In this document: positions 44,740 to 53,549 of the stretch, piece after piece | How positions within the stretch are numbered: the stretch's first letter is position 1 | How the letters are laid out: the number at the start of each line of letters is the position of its first letter | NCBI RefSeq assembly: GCF_900101495.1 | Contig: NZ_FMUS01000005.1 | Location: 1-64,000 of the forward strand | DNA from: Alkaliphilus peptidifermentans DSM 18978 | Lineage (GTDB): Bacteria > Bacillota > Clostridia > Peptostreptococcales > Natronincolaceae | Reading direction: 5' to 3' | DNA: 64,000 bases | Position numbers and translations under genes: made by a program | Notes under the pieces: generated by a model | Told to the model about the DNA's origin: nothing | What the model saw: the letters and a program-made list of their open reading frames with translations, nothing else | Databases searched by the model: none

Positions 44740-45492
44740 CTAAAATCCCATTTTTTCTAACCACTCATATAACTTTTTCTCTCGGGAAGATGTTTTTTCC
44801 TCTTCTCCGTTATATTTTCCTAATGTCAGTTTATCATGGATATTTCCATCCATAAGGAATATTACTCTGCTTGCCCTGGCTGCCACCTTCACATCATGGG
44901 TAACAATGATGACAGTTGTGCCGTCAGTATTGACAGCATTAATGATATCTAATACCTCCCTTGAGGTACTGCTATTCAGGGCTCCAGTTGGCTCATCTCC
45001 AAATAAAATGTCTGGCTGATTAATCAGTGCCCGGCAGATGGCTGCGCGTTGCAGCTGCCCCCCTGAAACTTTTTTAATATCATGCCCAGCTACACTGTCA
45101 ATGCCTGTCTTTACCATAAGTGAATCGGCATTTTGATTTACCTGCTCCCTCGATAAATTACCAAGCTTAAACCCAGGAAGTACAATGTTATCTCTGATAG
45201 ATAAATTTTTTAGAAGATAGGAGTGTTGAAAAATAAACCCCATTTGCTTTAATCTTACTTCACTTATTTTTTCATCATCTAGCTTGGAAATATCTTTACC
45301 ACAAAGTAACACATTACCCGAAGTAGGGCTATCCATTCCACTGATACTATAAAGCAATGTGGATTTTCCAGAACCCGACTGCCCCATGATTGCTATGAAG
45401 TCACCCTCTTCAACATCAAAATTTATGTTATTTAACACCTGTGTATCTTCAAAACTTTTACATAAATTCTGTACCTTCAATATTGTTCTCAT
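44740..45492 (-). CDS. ABC transporter ATP-binding protein (LolD/MacB type)
   Basis: The ATPase of 250 residues has Walker A 'GQSGSGKSTLLYS', signature 'VSGGQLQRAAICRAL', Walker B 'ILFGDEPTGALNS' and 'VIIVTHDVKVAARASR'. The usual catalytic Asp-Glu pair is kept. It has AGGAGG before the ATG and follows the large permease gene by 19 bases. With that permease it forms an FtsX-type exporter or mechanotransmission system under TetR control. Confidence 0.92.
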   Translation of the reverse strand: MRTILKVQNLCKSFEDTQVLNNINFDVEEGDFIAIMGQSGSGKSTLLYSISGMDSPTSGNVLLCGKDISKLDDEKISEVRLKQMGFIFQHSYLLKNLSIRDNIVLPGFKLGNLSREQVNQNADSLMVKTGIDSVAGHDIKKVSGGQLQRAAICRALINQPDILFGDEPTGALNSSTSREVLDIINAVNTDGTTVIIVTHDVKVAARASRVIFLMDGNIHDKLTLGKYNGEEEKTSSREKKLYEWLEKMGF

Positions 45493-45511
45493 ATTTCACC
45501 TCCTCAATTTA

Positions 45512-47866
45512 CTATTCATTTATAATAGAAATAATATTGTATTTTTTTATTGTTTTCAGAACAATCAATGTTACTAGCAGCATCAACACCTGTAACAACA
45601 ATGGTACCAGGATGTACTGAAATAAAGGATTGACAATAAGCTCAACCTTCTTAACCCCAAGCCCTGAAATGCTTAACACAAGGTTAATTATCTTTTCTCC
45701 TAAGACATTAGTTAAGATAATTCCTGCCAAAATACCGGTTATGGAAACACAACCTATTTTTATCAAGTACTGCTTTTTAATATCAAGTTCAGAAAATCCT
45801 ATAGCCTTTAAGACTGCAATTTCCGAAAAATCCTTTGCTAACCGCAGCTTTAAAAATAAAACAGTGATAAGCATTACCAAACATGCTCCAATTATTACAA
45901 TTATAAAAACGGTGGTTTTAAGCTGTTTTACGACGCCTCCCAATGTCTGGTTAATGAATTCCTCCATTGGGTCTACTGCTACACCAGATCCAATTATTTC
46001 AGACCATTCATCAGCCTTTTTTTCCACTTCTACATTATCTTTAAGATTAACTGAAAATGAATATTTTTCACTGGTCAGTTCTGAAAAAACATATTTTGAC
46101 TTTGCTGTGTATCCACCGCTGGTAACGTCCTGATATATTCCGGAAATAACAAATTCTTTTTCTTTGTCATCATAGAAAAGTACTATTGCATCACCGGCAA
46201 CTTTTCCTATTTCATTGGCATTAAGATAGGAAATGGCAATTTCATTTTCCCCATCAGGAGCCTTTCCACTAATATACTTTAGCTCATTTCCGGAGTTATC
46301 TCCACAGTCTATATGCAAATTCATAAGTTCATCTTCAGCATTGGTGGTCTGAACACGTATCCTTCGATATTTATAATAGCTTTCAATTGAATCATCATTT
46401 TCCAAAACCTGTATTACCCTCCCATAGTTGGTTTCAAGATTTTCCCCATTTTCCACTTCAATTAGGATATCCTCCAGAGAACTTCCCATATATGTAATAA
46501 ATTCAGGTGCCTCAAAGGTATTCATCAGATTAACAGGAATCAGAATCATTAGTACAGTAATTATCACAACTGCAAATACTATTATCCAATTATTAAACTT
46601 ATAAAAAACCTCCCTGATTGCCATCAGCCAGTTAACAGGAAGCTTCTTTGAATTATGTAGTCCATCCTTTATATGGCATTTATCTTTATCAAATCCCTTC
46701 CCTCTAACCAATGTATCAACAACAGTAACCTTTTTAATTTTCTTTAATACCTTCTTGCAATAATAGTTTATAAGAAGAAAAACAAGGCATCCAACAACAA
46801 GTGATAATATTACTACTGCGGGGGACATACTAATATTTCCAAATGTAGTCCTGATATGATTTGTAAATACACCACTAGTCAGCAATGCTAAAATATACCC
46901 TATTATTACACCTACCATCGCTAATATCCTGTACTTATTTAAATAAATATCCCTAATATCGGCAAATGGAAGTCCAATAGCCTTCATTGTACCTATTTCA
47001 CCGATTTCTTCTTCCAAAGCAGCCATCATTGTAAACTTGACACAGATAAAGGAAACAATGATTAAAAGTATGCTAACTAGAAGTAAAACAAATACAGTTG
47101 TAATATCAGTTATTGCACTTAATAAAAAAATCATTGCATAGGTTACTGCCTGCCCATTCTGAGGAAGTCCTGCGTTCTCATAGGCTGTTTGAAAATTCGA
47201 AGCCTCTTTTGAATTGGTAAAATAGGCTTCTATCAGATATTCATTCTCTCCAACCTGATCTTTGAGCATGTCAAAATCTTCATGGCTTAACAGTATTCTT
47301 GTAGAAGAGACCATTGGAGAATTCATCTGGGAGTCCAAAATAAATTCCTTAATTACAAATTTCTTTTGGACATCGTTATAGGTCAAAACAACATGATCCC
47401 CGATTTCCATACCATACATTTCCTTTAATAGTACAGGAATTCCAATTTCCCCTGCATCAACGATAACTTTTTCATGTTCAGAATTCACGAGTAAATCCTT
47501 AGTTTCATTCTGCTTTACCAGACCAATGCCAAGACGGCAGTCAGAAAGATTATATGTATTCTTATTACCAAAAACAGTAAGAGATTCACCGTGGACATTA
47601 ATCATTGTAATGGTCTGCCAGTAGGTTATACCTTCATAGTCTGACAGAAACTCATCTATTTTCTCCTGATTAATTTCTCCCTTATGCATCTGAAGAAAAT
47701 GAGGTGGCTGAGCTTTCTCATATAATTCAGAAATTGATATAAATGTTTGAACCCCCGTTATCACAGACAAGACAGCAAGACCTGCTGAGAACATCATAAA
47801 CAAAAGTAATGCAAGATTAATCACTTTATTTCTCTTAAAATCATTTTTAACAATTAACCAATTCAT
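45512..47866 (-). CDS. FtsX-type ABC permease (two FtsX domains)
   Basis: The protein has an N-terminal helix, a long extracytoplasmic domain, FtsX helices at about residues 250-375, a second external domain and a final FtsX block. Couplers are 'EIGTMKAIGLPFADIRDIYLNKYRIL' and 'EIAVLKAIGFSELDIKKQYLIKIG'. The ATG at 47866 follows GGGG by eight bases. It sits between a tetR gene and its ATPase gene. The organisation is like the permease at 23947-26196, but codon use is AT-rich, so the two systems have different histories. The substrate is unknown. Confidence 0.9.
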   Translation of the reverse strand: MNWLIVKNDFKRNKVINLALLLFMMFSAGLAVLSVITGVQTFISISELYEKAQPPHFLQMHKGEINQEKIDEFLSDYEGITYWQTITMINVHGESLTVFGNKNTYNLSDCRLGIGLVKQNETKDLLVNSEHEKVIVDAGEIGIPVLLKEMYGMEIGDHVVLTYNDVQKKFVIKEFILDSQMNSPMVSSTRILLSHEDFDMLKDQVGENEYLIEAYFTNSKEASNFQTAYENAGLPQNGQAVTYAMIFLLSAITDITTVFVLLLVSILLIIVSFICVKFTMMAALEEEIGEIGTMKAIGLPFADIRDIYLNKYRILAMVGVIIGYILALLTSGVFTNHIRTTFGNISMSPAVVILSLVVGCLVFLLINYYCKKVLKKIKKVTVVDTLVRGKGFDKDKCHIKDGLHNSKKLPVNWLMAIREVFYKFNNWIIVFAVVIITVLMILIPVNLMNTFEAPEFITYMGSSLEDILIEVENGENLETNYGRVIQVLENDDSIESYYKYRRIRVQTTNAEDELMNLHIDCGDNSGNELKYISGKAPDGENEIAISYLNANEIGKVAGDAIVLFYDDKEKEFVISGIYQDVTSGGYTAKSKYVFSELTSEKYSFSVNLKDNVEVEKKADEWSEIIGSGVAVDPMEEFINQTLGGVVKQLKTTVFIIVIIGACLVMLITVLFLKLRLAKDFSEIAVLKAIGFSELDIKKQYLIKIGCVSITGILAGIILTNVLGEKIINLVLSISGLGVKKVELIVNPLFQYILVPLLLQVLMLLVTLIVLKTIKKYNIISIINE

Positions 47867-47956
47867 CTCCAATACCCCACATCTCTTTAATTATTTTGGA
47901 GTTAAAACCAAAACTAAGTACAAAAGCAAATGTTAGCATTCCATTAATAGTAAGCA

Positions 47957-48583
47957 TTAGCCCAAGTTCTGCATAAATAACTTCATAAAGGAGTCCTCAG
48001 GAACATCTAACATCTTCTCAAGAGTTGAAATTAATGCTGCTAGAACCTTCATTTGGGAATCAGCATCCAATTCAAAAATACCTTCGTCGGTTAGAGTTAA
48101 TGATGCTGCTAGAAAAATCTGCATATACTGTAACGGATATCTGCAACTCCACACTTTCTTTTCAATTCCTTCTTCAATGACCTTTACCAAAATAGGAGCC
48201 ATAGCTGTAACTATCTGATTTAAGGCTTTTTGATGTAATAACGCATTTTCAGTTTTATGCATATCATCAAGGATATCGCTGTTAACCTCTTCCTTAATCC
48301 GCATAGCCATAAAGACATGCATAAGTTTTTCTTCTGGATTAATATTATCATTTTTAAGGATTTTTTCTGCCCTGCTAACTACAACTTCTTTATACCTCGA
48401 TACAATGGCATCCACAACTTCTTCTTTAGATTTGAAATAATAATAAAAAGTCCCTTTTGCAATGCCAACCTCTTTAAGTATGTCATTAATAGTGCACTTC
48501 TCATATCCTTTTCCATCAAATAGCTTTTCGGCAGCATTAAGAATTTCATTCTTCCTTTCATCATACTCTTTGGTAATTCTCAT
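47957..48583 (-). CDS. TetR family transcriptional regulator
   Basis: The 208-residue repressor has the TetR helix-turn-helix 'CTINDILKEVGIAKGTFYYYFKSKEEVVDAIV' and a helical ligand domain. GGAG precedes its ATG. It is promoter-proximal to the FtsX-type permease and ATPase genes, and an operator-like palindrome is 19 bases upstream, so it should repress this operon until a ligand binds. Confidence 0.92.
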   Translation of the reverse strand: MRITKEYDERKNEILNAAEKLFDGKGYEKCTINDILKEVGIAKGTFYYYFKSKEEVVDAIVSRYKEVVVSRAEKILKNDNINPEEKLMHVFMAMRIKEEVNSDILDDMHKTENALLHQKALNQIVTAMAPILVKVIEEGIEKKVWSCRYPLQYMQIFLAASLTLTDEGIFELDADSQMKVLAALISTLEKMLDVPEDSFMKLFMQNLG

Positions 48584-48601
48584 ATATACACTCCACTTCT
48601 T

Positions 48602-48624
48602 TATAGACTGACCGTCGGTCTATA
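48602..48624. promoter_or_regulatory. TetR operator palindrome
   Basis: TATAGAC and GTCTATA arms flank a core whose GACCG and CGGTC are inverted about one base. This is the size and symmetry of TetR-family operators. It overlaps the expected promoter of the tetR gene. Confidence 0.75.
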
Positions 48625-49178
48625 TATACTATATTAAACCATTTATAATCTGTCAACATTTTTTTATAAAATGAGATAAAAACAAGCAAAATTCACAGAT
48701 TTCACCCCAATCTTCCACCTTTATAAAATACACTTCAATTATTACCTCGTGAGGTGCAAGTATTTTTTTAAATATGTTTTGTACAAACATTACTGAAAAA
48801 ATTGTGGGCAACTACAAAAATCTAAATCATGATTTTTTCTATCAATAACTCAATAATCCCAATTCTATTTCTTACTTATTGTGAGTCATTATTAGTACTC
48901 CTTAACTTTTCTAAAACACCTCTATTCTGCGAGATTTCTTTCCTCCCCCCCAAAAAATCAAATCCCCTAAACTTATCGTCTAGGGGAACATATTTATACT
49001 ATCCATTATTATCTAAACCTTCAAAACCAAATGATAGAATGAACTGGAAGTCTATACTCATATTCATTATCAAACATAAATAGTTTACCTCCTCAATATA
49101 ATCTTTTAATGTTCATCAATCCTTTTCAGAATAGGCCATTATTTACAATAGACAAGTGAAACGTCGTCTTGTTATTCA
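48625..49178. other. Intergenic region with a dispersed repeat unit
   Basis: No gene is seen. From 48917 the sequence TCTATTCTGCGAGATTTCTTTCCTCC, then the terminator-family hairpin at 48963-48987, forms a longer unit shared in part with 55217-55286 and 59617-59640. The rest is AT-rich. Confidence 0.5.
48963..48987 (-). terminator. Conserved-loop terminator family, copy 3
   Basis: Seven-base arms TCCCCTA/TAGGGGA enclose the loop GACGATAAGTT on the minus strand, followed by TTTGATTTTTT. It ends the transcript of the YjiH-type gene 190 bases upstream. It is the most regular member of the family. Confidence 0.8.
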
Positions 49179-50534
49179 TTAAAACGATATTACACCTAAA
49201 ACAGCTAAAATATTTGTTATAACTATTAATATCGGTATAGATATCATAGTTCTAAAAAAAAATACTTTAGTCACATCCCAAAAGCTCAAACCAATTTTAC
49301 TCTTAACTAAAATCATTCCAGTTTCAGACATAAACACTAACTGGGTAAATGCTAATACACCAACAAAAAATCTTGAAGCTTCAGAAACCGATCCACCGAT
49401 AAATAAAGCTGGTAAATACATATCTGCAAACCCAGCAACCGATGCTGGTGCCATGGCTGCTGCTACTTCCTTGCTGTATCCTATTAGAGTATATAAATAT
49501 ATCAGTGGTGCACTAATGATATTAAAAAACTGGGTATATTCTGCTACTACCAAAGATAATGTTCCAACCGCCATAATAATAGGTAAGAAGCCAACATATA
49601 TATTTATAATATTCTTTAACGAATCAATTATTACTTCTTGAATCTTGGCATCTCCTGCCTGCTTTATTGCAGATTCATATGCATGCTCAAGAACAGTTTT
49701 ACCTTTTGGAATCTCAATTCTATTAGGAGTTACCCCTTCATAATAATTTGGTGGAAATTTCTTAAGTGGCATTCTAGATGTAATAAAAGCCAATATAACA
49801 GTTACTAATGCAATAGATCCATAAAATATTGGGAAAATATGCCCGAACCCTAGCTCTTCAGCTACTGCAGAAGCAAATGCAATACCAACTATAGAAAAAC
49901 TGGTTGCAATAATATAAGCTTCTCTTCTATTATAGTATCCTCTTTGATATTGGTTATCCGTTACCACAATACCAATTGTACCATCACCAACAAAGGATGC
50001 AATAGCATCGATAGTTGAATAACCTGGTACTTTAAACAACTTTTCAACTATAGAACCTAACAAAGTCCCTATAAATTCAACAATACCAAAATGTGTTAAT
50101 AAAGGCAGGGCAATAATGCCTACAAAGAATGTTATATAAAGTGTAGTTAAAAGGCCACCATCTCCTGCCATTAGCCCGCCAGTATCGCTATCTAAAATCA
50201 TACCTGCAAACTCATAGTTTTCAAGCCAATTATTAACCACCATAAGGTATAAGAATGAGCCAACTACCCTTAATACAGCATTTGAGCGTGATGATTTAAA
50301 TACAGAATTAACAAACTCATTTTTTGATGAATAAAAAGTGAAAAGCACAGTTGCAATTAACACAATCCATGCACAAATAATAGTGAACCCAATAAACGGA
50401 TCAAGCATATTGCCTGTAACAAAATTCACTATGTGGGATATAGCTATTTTGCTTTCACCATTAATATTAAACGGCATTAGAAAAAAAACAAATCCAAAAA
50501 TTGATAAAAATACAAACTTTAACTTGCTTATCAT
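49179..50534 (-). CDS. YjiH family (nucleoside recognition/gate domain) membrane protein
   Basis: The protein of about 451 residues has roughly ten membrane helices and two Gate-like halves: 'IDAIASFVGDGTIGIVVTDNQY' and 'MAPASVAGFADMYLPALFIGG'. This is the YjiH pattern of the nucleoside-recognition superfamily, whose substrates are not known. I chose the ATG at 50534 because GGAGG lies nine bases before it. The next upstream gene, in the same direction, encodes a B3/B4 domain protein, and the two may be cotranscribed. Confidence 0.85.
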   Translation of the reverse strand: MISKLKFVFLSIFGFVFFLMPFNINGESKIAISHIVNFVTGNMLDPFIGFTIICAWIVLIATVLFTFYSSKNEFVNSVFKSSRSNAVLRVVGSFLYLMVVNNWLENYEFAGMILDSDTGGLMAGDGGLLTTLYITFFVGIIALPLLTHFGIVEFIGTLLGSIVEKLFKVPGYSTIDAIASFVGDGTIGIVVTDNQYQRGYYNRREAYIIATSFSIVGIAFASAVAEELGFGHIFPIFYGSIALVTVILAFITSRMPLKKFPPNYYEGVTPNRIEIPKGKTVLEHAYESAIKQAGDAKIQEVIIDSLKNIINIYVGFLPIIMAVGTLSLVVAEYTQFFNIISAPLIYLYTLIGYSKEVAAAMAPASVAGFADMYLPALFIGGSVSEASRFFVGVLAFTQLVFMSETGMILVKSKIGLSFWDVTKVFFFRTMISIPILIVITNILAVLGVISF

Positions 50535-50712
50535 ACTTACAAACCTCCATTTTGTCTTAACTACGATGCACATTTTTTAGAATAACATATACCATGGAGT
50601 GTTGCAATAGATTTTTGCATTTTTTATCTATGTTTTGTATAAATATTCACTTTGGTGTACTATGTCATTTCGGTTTATACGTGAAACTGCTCATTATTTC
50701 ATCCTCTTTTTA

Positions 50713-51420
50713 TTACTCTATTAATATTTCTTTTTTATTAATATCAAGAATTGAAATCCTATACATACCGCCTAAATTTTCCTGACTCAGCTTTGCCAGC
50801 TCATTTAATGCACTCTCGAAGTCATCCATTCTGCTGTCATCAACTAACTCAATACACAAAAAAGCATTTTTTGTATTTTCAGTGAGCATTGTTCTGACGG
50901 ATTCCCTCCAGTTCCAGCATCTGCAGATAGCTCCTTTATCATCCTTATACACTATCTCCCCCTGGTAGGGTGGCGCATTCTCATTTGTTCCGAGTGTTAT
51001 AAATGGTTCGTTCCCTTCTGCTTTGGTTAAGCTGATATCGCCAACAAAAGTATCAATATCCTCTCCACCACATGGCAATGCATACTTTAGAGAAATAGAG
51101 TTGTAAATATCAACAAGGGGATTGATCGTTCCAATATGATCGCCCTTGTGTACGCGTTTCAGCAAAGCTTCAATTGATGACCTTGCTCCTTTCTTTGTTT
51201 TAAACTTTTGAAAAGCATCTCTCCAGACTTTAATAACAACATTACTGCTGAATTCTTCTTTCGTTAAATGCGCTAGGGCCTGCTTCTCTGAGCTTAGAAT
51301 CATCTCTTTGTACTGATTTATATCCTTTATTGTGTTGTCAACTCCGTTAATAACAACAACTCCTATCTTTGCTCCTGGAAACAAATCCCAAAATCGGTCC
51401 TCAACAATGAATTTTTTCAT
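50713..51420 (-). CDS. B3/B4 tRNA-editing-like domain protein
   Basis: The 235-residue protein is nearly a single B3/B4 domain like that in the beta subunit of phenylalanyl-tRNA synthetase. Marks are 'LVDIYNSISLKYALPCGGEDID' and the late 'ICRCWNWRESVRTMLTENT'. The free-standing family may hydrolyse mischarged tRNA or bind amino-acid-like ligands, but this is unproven. AAGGAGG precedes the ATG. Its neighbour downstream is a YjiH-type transporter, which may move the same ligand. Confidence 0.85.
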   Translation of the reverse strand: MKKFIVEDRFWDLFPGAKIGVVVINGVDNTIKDINQYKEMILSSEKQALAHLTKEEFSSNVVIKVWRDAFQKFKTKKGARSSIEALLKRVHKGDHIGTINPLVDIYNSISLKYALPCGGEDIDTFVGDISLTKAEGNEPFITLGTNENAPPYQGEIVYKDDKGAICRCWNWRESVRTMLTENTKNAFLCIELVDDSRMDDFESALNELAKLSQENLGGMYRISILDINKKEILIE

Positions 51421-51835
51421 AAAAACATTCCTCCTTAGTTATAAGAACTTAATATATAGAAATATTAGTATCTCCCAAAGTTTTCCCTTCCGGCATAGGG
51501 TTAACTGATTTTTTTCTCAGGAGATTTAACATAAATAGAAAAAGAGATATGTTAAATATATCCCTATAATTGTAATGGTCCCTTTTATGATCTATAATTT
51601 CATCACCATGTATAGCGCCCCATCTGAAAATTTTGTAGCATTAGGAAGATTCGTAATGGGTTTATTTTTGTTATCTGGTATTTTACCTTCTCTTATCATC
51701 TCAATTATTTTGGATTTCTTATATAAGAAAAAAATCAAAATTTGTGGTTATTAGTTCAAACATTTTATTAACTTCATTTTTTATTGTTCTGTATACAGAA
51801 GAGAGAATTATTTAGTACTTATCTTTCTTTATATA
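51421..51835. other. Intergenic region between the B3/B4 gene and the Cse60-like relic
   Basis: Apart from the weak plus-strand frame at 51575-51754 I find no gene, strong promoter or hairpin. The base composition is AT-rich and suggests decayed sequence. Confidence 0.35.
51575..51754 (+). CDS. Possible small membrane protein
   Basis: A 59-codon plus-strand frame encodes two hydrophobic stretches ('VALGRFVMGLFLLSGILPSLIISIILDFLY') and a basic tail. No good ribosome binding site precedes the ATG. It may be a small membrane peptide or the remains of a longer gene; confidence is low. Confidence 0.25.
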   Translation: MVPFMIYNFITMYSAPSENFVALGRFVMGLFLLSGILPSLIISIILDFLYKKKIKICGY

Positions 51836-51968
51836 TTATAAGCAATGAAAATATAATACAGTTGATGAAAACTTTATATCAATTGGCTCTATTGATGTAT
51901 CTGCTAAAATTATTTGCTTTATCTTCTAAGCCTTTTTCAGACATAGCGTAAAATATCTTTACTTTCAA
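51836..51968 (-). pseudogene. Cse60-like small sporulation protein, frameshifted
   Basis: A TTG behind AAAGGAGG starts 'KVKIFYAMSEKGLEDKANNF', and the +1 frame continues 'LADTSIEPIDIKFSSTVLYF' to a stop. Together they resemble the short Cse60/DUF2758 family ('VKIFYA...LE.K.N.FL...IDIKFSS'). The shift lies near 51900. The gene is about 60 codons, normal for the family, but it is broken here. Confidence 0.6.
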
Positions 51969-52036
51969 AATACTCATCCTCCTTTATTAACGAAGCTGAG
52001 GAAACCCTTCTTTGTTTTGACCCACAGGGACGGTTT

Positions 52037-53338
52037 TTATTTATTGGCTAAAGAAGTAATTATTTTTAAAACCACCTTTATTGTATTTTCAATTGTTTTA
52101 GAATTTAAAGTATCGAAGGTGTCCAATTGAGTATGATAGTATCTGGGATTACCAGGACCATATTGTAAAAATGCTACTGGTATTCCTATGTGTTCAAAGG
52201 GTCTATGGTCACTGTCTCCATTAAAATATTCAACTGCTTTAATGTTAAGATCGTTGGCTGCCCTTAAAGCAATTTTACTCAAATAATTGGAGCTATTCCT
52301 ACTCTCTCTATTAACCATCAGAGTATGACCTATACCTATCCCATCAAGATTAATCATCCCAATTACATTTTTATAGCCAGCAGTATATCTTTGTTGGACA
52401 TGGAAATTAGAGCCCACAACATCCATTTCTTCAGCACCGAAGGCAATGTAGTGGATGTTAAAGGGTAAATCAACATCCCTTAATACTGCTGCAATCTCCA
52501 ATAAACCACCAACTCCAGCGGCATTATCATTGGCCCCCGGGGTATTTGCGCTATCATAGTGGGCACCAATAATTAGAACCTTATCGGTTTCTTTACTGCT
52601 TTTTTTAATCCCGATTATATTTCTTGAAGCTCCATCTTCTATAATGGTATCAACAATTAAATTAGCCAACAGTTCCCCTTCCTTAAGGGCTTCAACTATT
52701 TTTTCTCCTTCTGAGGAAGATACTCCAATTGCAGGGATCGTTGACTCCTCCAGAAGACTAGATATTAAGGAAGTATCTTCGCTATTAATTATAATAACAG
52801 CCTTTGCCCCTTTTGAGGCACTATTTATTACTTTATCTCTAAAATATATATCTCCCCTACGAACTACTGCAATAGCATCAGTTAGATCTAGTTCAACTAA
52901 ATCGGTTGTCTTACCCAGACCAGCATAAATTAATGGCATATCCTTTAAACCATCCGCTGGTGTAGATGCGGAATAATCAAAAATATTTGCTGCCAAAGGA
53001 ATATACTTCCCTTGATTGTTAATGGTTATTTCAACACCTTTTGCTTCGAAAATTTGTACTGGAAATTCTTCAACTTGTGTAATTAGATTTAAATTTTTGA
53101 AGGCTTCTAACAAATATTTGCCTGCTTCAACGTCGCCGGATTGTCCCGGAAGCCTAGGACCAAAATCCACCAAGCTTTGAATATGTTCCATTGCCCTCTC
53201 AATTTCTATTTTCTCTTGCAGATCTTCATAGTTTAAATTGCCCGCATCCTCCATTGTAGTACAGCCTACCAAGACAAAAACCAAAGAAAAAATCATAAGG
53301 AAAATCAATTGATTATTTTGTAGCAATCTATTATTCAA
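52037..53338 (-). CDS. M28 family zinc aminopeptidase lipoprotein with PA domain
   Basis: The protein starts at TTG behind GGAGG. A lipoprotein signal ends 'VLVGC'. A protease-associated insert (about residues 130-230) precedes the M28 catalytic domain. Zinc ligands and catalytic residues are visible: 'GAHYDSANTPGANDNAAG', 'FGAEEMDVVGS', 'NLDGIG' and 'HRPFEHIGIPVAFLQYG'. It should release N-terminal amino acids from peptides at the cell surface, in principle supplying substrates for peptide import elsewhere in the window. Confidence 0.92.
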   Translation of the reverse strand: MNNRLLQNNQLIFLMIFSLVFVLVGCTTMEDAGNLNYEDLQEKIEIERAMEHIQSLVDFGPRLPGQSGDVEAGKYLLEAFKNLNLITQVEEFPVQIFEAKGVEITINNQGKYIPLAANIFDYSASTPADGLKDMPLIYAGLGKTTDLVELDLTDAIAVVRRGDIYFRDKVINSASKGAKAVIIINSEDTSLISSLLEESTIPAIGVSSSEGEKIVEALKEGELLANLIVDTIIEDGASRNIIGIKKSSKETDKVLIIGAHYDSANTPGANDNAAGVGGLLEIAAVLRDVDLPFNIHYIAFGAEEMDVVGSNFHVQQRYTAGYKNVIGMINLDGIGIGHTLMVNRESRNSSNYLSKIALRAANDLNIKAVEYFNGDSDHRPFEHIGIPVAFLQYGPGNPRYYHTQLDTFDTLNSKTIENTIKVVLKIITSLANK

Positions 53339-53505
53339 AATTATTCCTCCATGTCCTAAATTACACTATTGTCATATTTTTGATATTGCTCTTTATACTT
53401 TAAAATTTAGATTATCCTTTTCTCTAAATATTCTATTCAACTACTCAAAATCCCTCTTCTTTCCGGCAATATTCATCAAATAGTAAGATCCTCTAAAATA
53501 GAAAC

Positions 53506-53529
53506 TTCCTCAAACAATAGTCTGAGGAA
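53506..53529 (-). terminator. Conserved-loop terminator family, copy 4
   Basis: Arms TTCCTCA/TGAGGAA hold the loop GACTATTGTT on the minus strand, followed by GTTTCTATTTT. It lies 20 bases beyond the serine-hydrolase stop and is a compact, divergent member of the family. Confidence 0.65.
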
Positions 53530-53549
53530 TCATATGTTTACTATTAAAC

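Noticed and set aside
48829-49083. 84-codon plus-strand frame
   Set aside because: It runs through the repeat unit and terminator hairpin; the apparent coding is accidental.
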